In this document: positions 42,214 through 53,958 of the stretch, piece by piece
Position numbering within the stretch: the stretch's first letter is position 1
Layout of the letters: every line of letters begins with the position of its first letter
Translations under genes and position numbers: made by a program
Assembly (NCBI GenBank): GCA_048772705.1
Contig: JBLWGC010000169.1
Span: 1 to 64,000, forward strand
DNA: 64,000 nucleotides
Source: Leidyana gryllorum EB-2025a
Lineage: Eukaryota > Apicomplexa
Direction: 5' to 3'
The notes under the pieces: generated by a model
What the model saw: the letters and a program-made list of their open reading frames with translations, nothing else
Database searches by the model: none
What the model was told of the DNA's origin: nothing

Positions 42214-45060
42214 ATGCAGAATGTTTACATAGAACTTTATAACCTGTCGAGGCAGCACCACCCGTCCTTCCGGGAATGGACAGCGCTCTGGCTGACCTCT
42301 TATTACCCCCAGTGAGCTGTCCATCCATTTCTCTCTCTCTCCTTTCAGTCACATTGTTCGCTCAGTGATTTGGAATTGTTAGAACGGCAGCCCTGTGACG
42401 ACTTTCTCACAGCCAAAGCGCTGTTGTATGTGTTGGGATGCCGCCGAGTAGATAGACTCTTTAACTTTGAGGAGGACGCCGGTACCTATGTATCGGAGCC
42501 GCTGCCCCAAAGGTTCGAAGATCATCGCGACTATGTTTGCCGAACACTCCCAATTCTCGCTCTCGAGCTCAGAGCTCAGCTGCAGAGAGGCGAGCGGGAT
42601 AAGCCGATGCCCGACAACACACAATCAGTGCAATTGACAATGCGACTACAAAAGCCCCTTACCAACAGCGACACTCACCTATACTCCATCACACTCTCAC
42701 CGCTCCCAATGGACCTTTTCAAAGCGGCTGACGTCCTCACCATCACTCTGCCGGACGAAAAGGGATCCATTCTCGTCCCGATCCTGAGTGAGCCTCAGCA
42801 GGATTGACTCTGTGTTCTCTTGACATGTCACTCTTTCTCCAGCCGCCTCGGCCGGAATCGGACGCGCACTGCTCTGTCTGCCCGAAGCTGCCGAAATGGG
42901 CAGTCGCCTCATCGCTCTGGCGCCCGCAAAGGACAAAAGTTGGGTCGCAGATCATCTGCTCCACCAAACTGCCTTCGTTCAGGCCCTGGCAGATCTCTTG
43001 ACTGCTGCCGACGGCTGCCTGACAGTGGAGGCCGCCCGAGTTTGGACACTCTCGAACCCCTGGCGGGAACTCGAAGCCATTATGGCCCTCGACCACAGCC
43101 CATTGGCTTCCAGTATCATCTCGCTGGACCCCAGCGCTGCTCCGGTTCCTTCTTCTACCCCTCTCCCCAACGCCTTTGGTGATCGGTTCAATGCCTCACA
43201 GCGAGCCGCTATCCAAGCAGCCGTCACCGCCTCCAAAGGTGTAACTCTCATTCAGGGGCCTCCAGGGACGGGAAAAACCACTCTAATTCAAGGAATCCTG
43301 GGCCTCGTCCTCCACGGCTACGGTGTGGGGGCACCCCCATCACCACCGCCACCCACCAAATCGCGCAGAGCCCCACGCCCATTACCGCAGTACTGCGCGC
43401 CTCCGTGGCTCACCGGTGTCCACGACTGGTATTCAGAGTAAGTGACGAACCTGCGTGGCACACCCCATGTGACACCCCGTGTGGCACACCCCATGGCACA
43501 CCCCATGGCACACCCCATGGCACACCTTACATTCACCTCATTTCCGGCCAAACTTTGCAGTCACGTTGAGGATCCCGAGTTATGTGAGGAGTATGGTGAG
43601 GATCAGCCGGATTGGGGTAACTTTATCAAACTGCCGAGCGACGATGGTTCCACCCATACGGGACGGTGGCGTGTGTTGATTTGTGCGCCATCGAACGCTG
43701 CGTTGGATGAAATAGTGTTACGTTTGACGAGAAGAGGGGTAATGCTCGAAGATGGAGACGACGAGATACCGTCAGTGGTGCGAGTTGGGCCAAATCCTTC
43801 TGAGAGTGTAATGGAGCACACTTTGTTGAATCGAGTTCAGCGGCTGAATGAGCGGTTGGCTGAGCCTTTAGAGCAGAAAGAAGCTGCGAAGCGAGTTTTG
43901 ATGGGATCGGATGTGGTGTTGGCGACTTTGGCGTTGTCGAGTTTGACGGCATTTGACTCGTTGGACGTTAAATTCGATTTAGTGATCATTGACGAAGCGA
44001 CTCAGGCGACTGAGGCGCTGATATTGATACCTTTGCAGCACAAAGTGGAGCGACTGATAATGATAGGAGATCCGGCGCAGCTGCCAGCGACTGTATTCAG
44101 TCAGGTGGCAGTCGACAGAGGGTGGAACCGGTCACTGTTCGCTCGAATGGTCAGTGTGTGGCCTCTGCACGTGTTATCCGAACAGTACCGAATGCATCCG
44201 GCGATTTCGGCGTTCCCCCGAGAGGAATTTTACACTCTGACCACTGAAGCGGTAAATCACGCCGGACAGACAATAACGACAAAAGAGACCATTCTGACCG
44301 ACGCACCGGAAATCCTTCAGCGGTTTGGAGAGGTGAGTGTTCGGGGTGTTTGAGCTGTTTTCACTTTGTTCGCTTCGTTCAGCACAAACCAATGGCGTGG
44401 GAGATGTTACCGTATTTCCGCCCGTTTGTGTTTTATGATTTGCGAAATGCCCGAGAGCAACAAGTGACTCTGTCTCGAGTGAACGCTGCGGAGGCTCAGA
44501 CAGTGGTGTCGCTGTTGTCGCTGTGGATCGTTGTGTGTCGGGAGCGGCTGAATCTGTCAGACGAGTGGACGAAGCGGATGGGAGTGGTGACACCCTACGC
44601 AGAACAGGCGCGACTGATACGGGAGAAATTGAAACGATCCGAATTGGCCGATTACGACATTGAAGTCAATACCGTTGACGCATTTCAGGGACGCGAGAAA
44701 GACGTTATCGTCTTTTCCGCCGTCAGAAGTCACCAAGAGGGCGAAGGAGATAATAAACGGGCACGGATAGGGTTCTTGGCGGATGCCCGACGATTGAATG
44801 TGGCATTGACACGAGCGCGCAATAATCTGTGGGTTGTCGGAAACGCGGCCTACTTGAAGAAAGGTAACCCCATGTGGAGTCGCTTCGTTGATCACTCAGT
44901 CACCAATAACGCTCTGATCGATCTACCCGCCAACGACGACGATCAACCCGGACTTCTCCGGGCACATCTCAATAACTACCTGGCCGAGCAACCCGAGATC
45001 TCCAGGCGTCTCGCCCTCGAAATGCCTTATCTGCATCGAATCATCACTGCCCTCGACTAA
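42214..45060 (+). CDS. Sen1/UPF1-type superfamily 1 RNA/DNA helicase
   Basis: SF1B helicase of the senataxin/UPF1/IGHMBP2 group. All core motifs are present: I GPPGTGKTTLIQG, Ia ICAPSNAALDEIVLRL, II VIIDEATQATE, III IMIGDPAQLPATV, IV LSEQYRMHPAIS, V VNTVDAFQGREKDVIVFSAV, VI RRLNVALTRARN. Five introns or so are inferred. The one at 43,439-43,559 holds a 12-bp tandem repeat. A Pro-rich insert (about 40 residues) lies between motifs I and Ia. No CH zinc domain (UPF1) or R3H domain (IGHMBP2) is seen, so senataxin/Sen1-like is the better guess. The start is uncertain: ATG 42214 gives MQNVYIELYNLS; upstream in-frame ATGs near 41,988 and 42,049 exist. Confidence 0.85.
43452..43532. repeat. 12-bp minisatellite in a helicase intron
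   Basis: Tandem copies of GGCACACCCCAT (about three exact, two diverged) inside the intron that starts at 43,439. The intron ends at TTTGCAG just before the exon encoding HVEDPELCEEY. Confidence 0.8.
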
Positions 45061-45238
45061 ACATTCATAGATAGAGACAGACAGGGCAGCAGAAGGGGCA
45101 GCAGAAGAGACAGCAGAAGAGACAGACAGCCAGCCAGCGAACGACCCATCATCCTTCAACAAGGACGACGAGAGAGCCACCGACAGAAACGAGAGAACGC
45201 ACAGAGACACCGGGAGACGACCACACCCTCCCTCGCAA

Positions 45239-46409
45239 TCAACCGAGAGCACAACAACCGCTCTCGTTAGGCCGAATGATCGGCCCCGCTCTCTCCTCCT
45301 CCAACCGGATAGTTCCTTCGCTCAATCGACGTGTCCGCCCGGCTTCACCAAAACCAGCCGGCCCAACGCCTCCAGCTGCACAAACAACGGGTCTCCCCAA
45401 CACAATAATGTCCCACTCACTCGCAGTGTCAGTAGGCGGCTTCTTTTGTTGCGCCCTCTCATGTATGGCTACCAAAAACAATAATGTCGCTCCCTATTCA
45501 ATCAAAGCTCACCTTGCAGCATATCAGTCATCATTCGATCCACATTATGAGTCGAAACTGCTGAGACTTCCATGAAGGATATACCTGAAACGCGAGACAG
45601 AAAGATTACTTGATCGACGTCCCGAATTGCATGGTGCACACGACATAGGAAGGTTGCACAGTGAAGCGTGTGCTGTGCTCAGTGCTCAGTGCACGGTGCA
45701 CGGTGCCCGCTTGCACAATTCCTTATGCATTGTGCCCCCGCCCTTATCGCGCACTCACCGCTCTTTTGAGCAAAGTGTGCAGCAGTTTCGTACGGGACCT
45801 GACGTTTGCTGGGATCAGCATCGATCAGGTCATACTTGTTTCCAACAAGCATTATGTCGACATCGGGTTCAGAGTTCTGGCGAATTGCAGCCAGCCACTA
45901 CGTTGCCAAGAAAACTCGTGCGTTATTAGTCATCCCTTGAGGCATAGGTAGGCGTACCTCTGCCGCATTTCGGAATGATTGAAGGTTAGTCAAATCGTAG
46001 ACGAGGAAACCGCCCTGAGCTCGGCGAAAGTGGGTCGCTGACAATGAACGGAACTTTTCTTGCCCGGCTGCAACAGGAGGGAGTTAGAAAAGAGTGAGGG
46101 GGAGAGAGGGGAGAGAGGGAAGAGACGCTCTGCCCTCTTTGGAGTGAGTGAGTGGCTGACCTGTATCCCAGAGGCAGCATTTGACTTTTTCACCGCCTGG
46201 AAGTTGAAAGGGTAGGGCGCCGAACATGACTCCTATGGTGGCTCGAGGGTGGAGGGGCAGTTTATTGCGGAGTACGCGCTCGAATAAGTGGGATTTTCCC
46301 ACATTGACATCTCCGCAGAGGATTACTGTGGACGGAAGAGAGAGGTTTGTCTGTGTGTTTGTCTTTACTTACGTTTGTAGCTTTCATATTGCTCCGCGTC
46401 AGGAAACAT
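45239..46409 (-). CDS. Rab-family GTPase (second copy type)
   Basis: Rab GTPase. Splicing gives MFPDAEQYESYKLILCGDVN then VGKSHLFERVL (P-loop), TIGVMFGALPF (switch I), CLWDTAGQEKFRSLSATHFR (switch II), MLVGNKYDL and MEVSAV. Introns lie near 46,327-46,371, 46,073-46,158, 45,894-45,955, 45,579-45,750, 45,465-45,510 and 45,375-45,412. The last exon is Gly/Arg-rich and ends SGCCALG, a CCXXX prenyl motif. The central part (EWLAAIRQNSEPDVDIMLVG, then RQVP.ETAA) is close to the Rab11-like protein at 29.2 kb, so the two may be paralogues. Switch II keeps the catalytic Gln. The final two short exons are the least certain part. Confidence 0.82.
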
Positions 46410-46444
46410 TCGTTCCTTCTCGTCCTCAATTTTTGGGTGGCTAA

Positions 46445-49114
46445 CTATCTATGGCTGCTGAGGGGGCGCGGTACATCAGAGTCGTGGTCGTCATAGAACG
46501 GTTGCGTGACGGTCTGATGAGTATTGGCCGATCTCGAGACGGCGGCTTGGGGTGTCTCATCTGTGCCGGCAGACGAGGGTGGAGGGATTTGATCGGAGTG
46601 GAGTCCCTGCTGTCTTAGAGAGAGTCGTCGCGAGACTGCGGCGTCTCTTTCTTCTCGGCGTCGTTCGATTAGGCGCTCGTGGGCTTGCCGCAGCATCGCA
46701 CTGATTTCACGGAGAGAGGGGCGATCGGACGGTCGGGGTTCCAGCAGGGCGCAGGCGATGTAGTTGAGGGCCGGAGAGTACCGCGGGGGCAGAATCTGCG
46801 GCAAATAGTACGTTTTGCCCTGAGTCCACCCCCAGAAAGGGAGAACATCGCCGTTGCTCCCGTCCACAGTCAATGAAACTGGTCTGGAATTAGCCGAGTC
46901 GCGAAGCCGTTTCAGGTCAGATTTCAGGTTCCCCAACATTTCGCGCCCCAATACCGACACATCAGACGCCGCCGTCACTCCCGGAAAGAAGTTTGCTATG
47001 CTCGAACTCCCGGAACGACATGTCTCCGACCCCCGCGTCGCCCGACGCACCTTCTCGTTGCTGCTGCTCCGATCCTCCACCGACGAAGACGACTTCTGCT
47101 GACCCAAACACAATTGAGACGCAAACGCGTGCTTCATGTGACACATCTCGTACAGAATACAACCCAAACTCCACGAATCCGTACTCTCAGTCAACGCCGC
47201 CCGCCGACACATCTCCGGACTCATGTAAACGGGAGTCCCCCGCGGACACCGCCGCGGACTCAAACTCACCGCCCCTTTACGCAACTCGCGCGCTATCCCC
47301 AAATCGCCGATCTTCGCCCGCTAAACAAACAACTGTTTCACACAACCAGATGAGAGGGACACATTCAACATTCAACAGGTGACAAAGACGGGTAGGGAGC
47401 AACGCCCTCCTTCCACTGCCAGTGCTCACACCGGGTGCGGTCTGTGGGGATAGCTCTCAGGCGCCACGGCCCTTAAATGCCACCGAGCCATCCGGCCACC
47501 GCCGGTCGCGGGCCGCTCTCGGCGCACAGTGCGCCACGACGTTTGCGCCGGGTGTGCACTTGCTGTGCAAGGGGTGATGCCTAGCGGCCTGGCGCTCAGT
47601 GCACAAGGAATGTGCACCATGAGACCCAGACAGAGGTGGAGGCGGACAGAGGTGGAGGCGGACAGAGGTGGAGGGCGTCATCACACTGACATTGACATTG
47701 CAGATTGCAGATTAGCATTGACGGAGAGTGAATATTTGTCGGGCGCGTTGTTTTGCGCAAGGTTGAGGGGCGGGGTTTGTTGGTGTTGGTGTTGACTTAC
47801 ACCTTGATCATCGAGGAAGATGTTGCTGGATTTGAGATCGCAGTGGAGGACGCTATGTTCGTGCATATGTCGGAGTCCATTTGTGATATCGATCATCCAT
47901 TCGTATATTTGTGCTTCGTCTACGTGTCTTCCGAGGCTGCGTAGTTTGACGAGGTGTGAGTAGAGGTCGCCGACGGCACAGTATTCCATGATGATGACGA
48001 GTCTGGAGTCTGTGACGAATGAGTTTGCATATTCGACGATATTTGGGTGTGTGAGTCTGCGTAGCAATTCGGCTTCGAGTAGTGCCTGTGAAGCCTCGAT
48101 GGCGTCTCCGAAGCGAGTGAGATCGACAACTTTGGCGGCCCACAGGCGTTTCATTTCGGGGTCATTGATATTTCGGACGACGTGTACGGGGCCGAGTGAG
48201 CCCTCTGCGAGATAGTGTACATATTGATAGCCTAATTCGGTGAAGTCGCATTCTGAGTTGCGGCTGGGGAGTTCAATTCTGAGTGTGGCTTGTTGCGGGG
48301 GGGGCGGTTTGAGGGGTCCAGCGGCGGCGACGTTCTGCAGTGCGGCGGATGGCTTATTTTCGTCGGTGGCGGTGGGGAAGCCGGCGGCGGCGGTTGTGTG
48401 CATAAAGGACTTTGCGGCGGCGGCGGCATTGTGGGCGGAGCGGGCTGCCTGGGGGCGTGCGGGGCAGCTGGAGGGTCGTCCGTCGAGGGGGGGCGGTGGT
48501 GTGCGGGGGCGTCGGGTATTGAGGTCGCCTGTTTGGCGGATGGCGTCTCCGTCTCGGTGTGCATCTTGTGTGGTTGCGGGTGGTTTGTTGCGTTTGTGGT
48601 GTCTGTGGAGTTTGAGGAGGGAGTTGATGTGTCGTCGTTCGTCGGGAGTGAAAGTGGGTTCGACATTGGTGGGTGCGCGTAGCCGAATGGAGTCAAATTT
48701 GTGTCTCTCTTCGGCTACGACATTGTGGGACTGTTGCAATACACGGAGGAGAGCGTTGCCGAATTGGGGGTCTTCGATCATGTGTGGGGTATCGTCGCGC
48801 GAGGTGTGTCGTTTGCGGCGTTGTTCGAGCCACGCGTCGATCTCCATTAGGGCCTCAGGCGGTCCGCCGGTCTGATAGACCTCGAGCAGTTTTCTCATAA
48901 CGGCGTCTCGGGTGAGGGGCGAGGCCGGCGGTACCGTGAGGGGCGCCGACATGGGCGAGAGGCGGGGATTGTGCAGCGTCGTCGGCGACGACGTCAAATA
49001 ATCCTCGTCGGCGCCCCCCCCCGGCGGCGGCGGCGGCGGCGACCTGTCTTGTCGGGGGTCCACACAACGAAGAGTGCGAACGAGACGGCGGATACAACAG
49101 GTGTACTGCGCCAT
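46445..49114 (-). CDS. NEK-like protein kinase with non-canonical catalytic motifs
   Basis: Predicted Ser/Thr kinase, closest in motif style to NIMA-related kinases. The N-terminal 285 residues are low-complexity with a helical segment (KLLEVYQTGGPPEALMEIDA). The kinase domain has glycine-loop-like LAEGSLGPVHVV, Lys in WAAKVVDL, hinge IIMEYCAVGDLYSHL, catalytic loop VLHCDLKSSNIFL (HCD for HRD), then after a 480-bp intron (47321-47800) KIGDLGIAREL (DLG for DFG), GTPVYMSPE and DSWSLGCILYEM. A large Ser-rich insert lies between the APE-like motif and the C-lobe end (DRPSLREISAMLRQ). The Asp residues of both loops remain, so activity is possible. The start MAQYTCC is the first ATG. It is divergent from the RD-rich gene by 36 bp. 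Confidence 0.8.
47628..47680. repeat. 16-bp tandem repeat in the kinase intron
   Basis: Three copies of GACAGAGGTGGAGGCG inside the 480-bp intron of the kinase gene. The same intron has a cluster of GTGCAC-type words at 47,520-47,620. Confidence 0.8.
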
Positions 49115-49150
49115 TTTCTTTTTAGGACATAAAGAGACGATCTGCCAAAA
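49115..49150. promoter_or_regulatory. 36-bp divergent spacer, kinase / RD-rich gene
   Basis: Start-to-start spacer of 36 bp on opposite strands. It has a T-rich tract toward the kinase side and no recognisable promoter box. Confidence 0.35.
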
Positions 49151-50906
49151 ATGAGTGAACAGATCCTCGCTGCCGACGCAACCCAACCGGCCGCGTCCCC
49201 GTCTCCTCCGCCTACGACGACTATTGGACCACAATCAAACCCCGCGCCGCCCGCCGCCTCGGCCGTCATCGAACACGTCAACAACTATTACATTCCTCGC
49301 GATGAGATCGTTCGCGCCATACCGCTCGGAGGAGAACCCTCCATGGGAATGACCGCTCCCTACAAAACCCATCAGGTCCGGGCCTTTGAAGTCGCAGCCA
49401 CCTACGGACGAGCCGCCGTCCATCACAAACACCGCTACGACTCCGACTCCGACTCCTCCTCCTATTCCAGCGGGTCAGACTATAACGACTCCTCAGACTA
49501 TTCAACCGACTCATATTACGACGACTCGGACTCTCACAACGACTCTGACGACCACTACACACACTCGGCTGACTACCACCACCGCTCCTGCACACGCTGC
49601 GGACGCCCCTGCAAGTACTGTAAGAGCCGACACGACTCCAACAACACCAACTCCGGCGACTCCCACCGACCCCGAGACTACCGCCGCGACCGCCACCACA
49701 AACGCGATCTCAAACGCGACCACTCCGACCCCCGAAAGGGCGGAGACGCCAAACGAGACAAACTCGCACGCAGAGACAGAGACGGAGACGCCAAACGCGA
49801 TCATCACAAATCCAGACGCGATCGATACAGAGACGCCAAACGCGCCGGACACAAATCCTCCTCCGCCAGACGCGATCGCGAACGCGAACGCAAAGCCGCC
49901 GATCACAAACGCGATGACACCCGACCCCGCCACCGCCACCACACTAACGAAGACTCACGAAGCCGAAGCCGCGATCTCAGCCGCAACCGCACCGGCGGCA
50001 GCGACAGCGATGATCTCGTCATCGTCGTCGGACGCCAAGTCACCCGCGAACAACTACGCAAAATGGACCCCAACCTCAGAGACAAACTCATTCAAGCCGC
50101 CCGTCCCAACAATCGAGACGCCTCCCCAGACGTTCGAGACCGCTCAGCCTCCTCCAAGAAAAAGAGATCACCAGACGAAACCCACTCACGCCGACACAAC
50201 CGACCTTCAAACAACAATTATAATACCAAATCAAAAGACCGTAAGGTAACCATAGATCGAGACGAGGAGGAGGAAACACCCGTACAACAACGGGACTTCC
50301 CCCCCCAACTAACACATCACTACTTCCACCACTACCCTGAGCTTCCCAGCCATAAGACCAATCCCTTCACGGTCAAAACTGCAGTGCCATTGCAACGCAA
50401 TGTAGACACCCCTGCACCCGGCGTTCAAGCACTCCATCACTATCCTATGACTGAGCGAAACGCTATGTTACTCAAATCCAGTAAGTAATCCTGCGCGGAA
50501 ACACTCCTGCAACCTCTCAAATCGAAACATCTCCCTGCAATGTGCCATCCTCAATCAACTGACCTCTGTGCTCTCTGCTCTCTGCACCGTGCTCTGTGCA
50601 ATGTGCGATGTACCCGCTGCACAGCGTCGATAATCATCATGCAAAAGCGACCTGTGCACGCGACTGGGACTCTCCAGCACGCCCACGCCCTGCCTGCCCG
50701 CCCCAGCGGACATCCGACCTTGGGTGCGGATGATGGACCAACTCCCTTTGTTTCGTTGTGAATAATCAGATCACTCCTTATTACTCATCGCCAATGCAGG
50801 TTATCCAGCCAACGGGCGTGGACAGAGCGAGCAGCCGTACGATCACTTGCGGATTTCCACATTCGAGCTGGCAGGAAATGAGCAGCAGCCCAGACCTCAG
50901 CAGTGA
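49151..50906 (+). CDS. RD/SR-rich nuclear-type protein with Cys motif
   Basis: Not assigned to a family. Exon 1 (49151-50480) gives an N-terminal Pro/Ala-rich part, a Ser/Asp/Tyr-rich stretch (residues 95-140), a short CTRCGRPCKYCKSRH motif that could bind zinc, then about 150 residues of Arg/Asp/Lys/His repeats (RDRDGDAKRDHHKSRRDRYR) and the segment VGRQVTREQLRKMDPNLRDK. A 319-bp intron (50481-50799, GTAAGT...ATGCAG) joins in phase to a terminal exon encoding YPANGRGQSEQPYDHLRIST and ending RPQQ. RD/SR-type composition is common in splicing and RNA-associated proteins, but no RNA-binding domain is visible. Confidence 0.65.
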
Positions 50907-50945
50907 CCGTGAATTTTTTGTGGTTTGAGTAGCATAAAAAACGAT

Positions 50946-51710
50946 ATGGCCAGCCTCAGGCAAGGTGGGGCTTTCGGCGACTTGGATTTTGCCGATGTGG
51001 AGAACCCTCGGGTTATGGCGGCAGGCGAGCCAAAGAGGGGCGGAAGGGGGTCGCCTCATCAGAGAGTCGGGGCTCAGCGATTGAGAGACGATGACGACGG
51101 TTTCAACGCCAAAGGAGACCTTCTCGATGTTTTTGTACCCAACGTTGGTATAGACGAAGCCTCAACAAGCGAATCGGATGTGCTCAGGAGGAGAGGGCCC
51201 GTTCCAAAAATGAAACAGCCTTCAGCCGGTCTGACAGACCAATGGGAAGCATTATTGGCCGCCAAACTGGCAGAGCAGAAGAACCCCCCATCCACTGATA
51301 AAGCTACCTGTTGTCAAGGGTGCCCTATAACATATCTGCCACCGCCCCCTCAACCACCGGCGATGCCGCAACCCGATGTCCAGATTCAATATGAAGAACC
51401 GGCAGCAGAGATTCCGTGGGGTACAATGCTTATGGGAGGGATGCTGGCGAGTGCAGTAGCCGCCAGTGTATATTTTGCCTTTTTTGGGCACAAAGACGAT
51501 CAGGCAGCTCGCCGTCGGCACCACGGTCGACGTCGGCAAGCTGGTCCGACCTATTATACACCCGCAGGACCACCCCAAGTGTCAACCCCAGTGTGGGCAT
51601 TCGTCCCTGATGATGATCCTCCACGACGCCGTCGGAGGGATAGTCTAGACTCTGACGACAGCTCCTACAGCGATTATAGCGATTATGATACAGACTTGGA
51701 CGGATATTGA
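50946..51710 (+). CDS. single-pass membrane protein, 254 aa
   Basis: Not recognised. It begins MASLRQGGAFGDLDFADVEN, with no signal peptide. Residues about 125-160 hold a Cys pair (KATCCQGCPITYL) and a Pro-rich run. A hydrophobic helix, WGTMLMGGMLASAVAASVYF then AFF, lies near residues 160-182, and a basic then acidic Ser/Asp/Tyr-rich tail ends DTDLDGY. The layout suggests a signal-anchor or tail-proximal membrane protein. Single exon, 39 bp after the RD-rich gene. It converges on MRS2 (88 bp), the spacer carrying GAGC repeats. Confidence 0.65.
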   Translation: MASLRQGGAFGDLDFADVENPRVMAAGEPKRGGRGSPHQRVGAQRLRDDDDGFNAKGDLLDVFVPNVGIDEASTSESDVLRRRGPVPKMKQPSAGLTDQWEALLAAKLAEQKNPPSTDKATCCQGCPITYLPPPPQPPAMPQPDVQIQYEEPAAEIPWGTMLMGGMLASAVAASVYFAFFGHKDDQAARRRHHGRRRQAGPTYYTPAGPPQVSTPVWAFVPDDDPPRRRRRDSLDSDDSSYSDYSDYDTDLDGY

Positions 51711-51798
51711 GCGAGCGAGCGAGCGAGCTAGCGATCAAGCGAACGACGAGTCAATGCGTGCGTGCGTACATTGTGTCAGTATTGTCGTTAGAAGCATG

Positions 51799-53910
51799 TT
51801 ACATCTTGTTGGCCGCAACCATCCAAGTCACCACAATGATACCCAGAATCACCACCAACGTAATAGAACCCGTTGTCCATAGGAAAGCAGCAAAACTGTC
51901 TTCTCCTCCATTCACCAAGTTCATACCGAATATACCTACATGATTGCTGTGCAAACGGGAGCGTGCACACAGACAAGCTCACCTGAAATGCAAGTTCCAA
52001 TGTTCAGAAAGGTCGTTAGCACAGTGCCAGCGAGTTCGTAGTACACCAATGAATTCCTTGTGAGCATCATACGCAGAGTGAGCAGCTTCTCCGCGTTGTC
52101 GATCGACCGCAGAACCGCCCGCACTCTCCGTTCGAACTGATATTGATTGAAACAGAACAATCGAACTTGATACCGAAACCCTACTCACTTGATTGACTTC
52201 CTGTTCATAAAACTCAAGCATAATCTCCAGGTCCGCGTTAGGCACTTCGTCCTACATATACAGTCATTCATGCATGAACGAGCCGCTTCCCGAGGACGAC
52301 TTACGAGTAAATCAGTTTCATTACATAGATCTGGGCGATAGAAGAATTTGGACAGCTCCATGAACTTTAGATCCTCAGGGTGACTCAGCAAGTCGCTGAA
52401 GGCGGTAGACACCGAGCGGACAGTGTCGGAGTATAGTTGACAGGGTGACTTGATTGAGTGCAGGACTTCCAGGCGAGTTGAACTGGGACTGTTCTTTGTG
52501 ACTCGTCGTTCCACCCGGTCCAGTGTTTCTTCCATCGTAGCGAGCTCAGTCTGGAGCATCTCGAAAGCAGTAACTAGACACACCTCGAGTAAAGCGAACT
52601 CGAGGGGGAAACTGACGAATCTGTCGAATGAATATACACGGTGATCTTTCAAATTCTCAGTTCCCCGCATACCTGGGCACTTTGGTACTCTTTTCTTCCC
52701 CAGCGGCCTCTCCTTTAGACGGAGTAGGTCCGCCAAATAGCATATTACTTCTAGAACCGATCTGTTTCAGCGCACCCTCGGCTATTGAAGCCTTTGCAGG
52801 CGCGGCAGGACTCGGCTGCGCAGACAAGGGTGAGGGGGTAGCGCCCAAACTCCGAGCACGATCGGTCTCCAGGCTGCAAGAAGTGTGCGTGATTACACTT
52901 GATCACCCAGTGCAAGTTGCAATACACGGGGTCGAGCATCAGTGGGCACCATTTTGCAAGGCGATGGTGTGCACATAGATAACATTGTGCACGCGGCAAG
53001 CACACCGAAGTGACTGGTTGATATGTTTACGTATCTTACTTCATGTAGTATTGTTTTGTTGCCTCGGCAGTTCGGGCATATTGAGCTGTAATTTCCTCGA
53101 GTTTGAGCAGGAGGTTATCGTATTCGAGGCCATCATTGACCATGAAGACGCAGCGGTCGTGCATGATGATGGCGGTGATGGGCTGGAGACACACCACGAT
53201 ACAGTTTCTCCTCACTTCAATTGACGCACTCGCCCCCCCGTCAGTGAAAACCTGTTTTTGGAAGCGTAGTGTGAAGGGTGATCGGATGGGCAATTTGTGG
53301 GTGTTACCTGGCGGATATCTCTGTAGGTGAGGTCACCGACACCCTGTTTGGGTCTGTGGGAGACGAGGCTGGCGGCTTTGGTGAAGGAGGACATTCCAGC
53401 GACAGCGGGAGCCTCTGGGGAGAATTGGTGATATCTGACTCGGTGGAGAATCTCGGAGGGAGAGACTTCGACAAGTTGATGTGCCCCATTGGCGACCTCG
53501 ATCAACATGATATTCCCATCCATTTTGCTCTTTACAGCATTGACCTCAACGCTCTGGTGAGGTTTTCGGGGCGGTCGGTGGGGGGGGGCGACGCGTTGAG
53601 TGGCCGGCACCATGACGGGTAAGTCTGCCGCTGCTGCGGCTGCAGCCGCATTGTTGATTCTGGCTGACGTGTCAGCCCCGAAGAAAGAGGGTTCGTGCCA
53701 TTCGTATTCGTAACGGTTGGGGAACTGGCTGGCCCTCGTCTTGAAGGAGGCGGTGCGGGAAACGACCTGGGCATCGGGCGAAGAGGACCGGCTGGAGGCG
53801 TCGGGAGGCTGCGGGCTGTTGTTGCGGCCGCGTATGGGGGGCGGATTTAGCAAACCGCCGGCGCCGCTGCTGCTGGAGCTCGAGTGGAGATGCGCGCGGC
53901 GTCCCTCCAT
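51799..53910 (-). CDS. MRS2: MRS2/CorA-type magnesium channel
   Basis: Two-helix magnesium channel, usually in the mitochondrial inner membrane. The defining GMN motif is in GIFGMNLVNGGEDSF, between helix 1 (YYELAGTVLTTFLNIGTCIS) and helix 2 (SITLVVILGIIVVTWMV). Upstream, after splicing, come the family's RDIRQ, RRNCIVVCLQPITAIIMHDR, FVSFPLEFALLEVCL (the LPFEFRALE box) and a long helix ending DLEIMLEFYEQEVNQFERRV. Introns of about 40-55 bp and one of about 160 bp all keep phase. The N-terminal 180 residues are Ser/Pro/Ala-rich and not conserved; a targeting peptide is not obvious. ATG 53910 was chosen because the longer frame starts with GTG. Confidence 0.9.
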
Positions 53911-53958
53911 GCCGCCATACACAAATTTTCTCACTGTGCATGATGCACAATAATCATC

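Noticed and set aside
52622-52674. A 27-bp intron (GTATGC...TTGAAAG) in MRS2
   Set aside because: The phase does not lead into the conserved FVSFPLEFALLE segment. A 52-bp intron using the next AG (ATTCGACAG) does.
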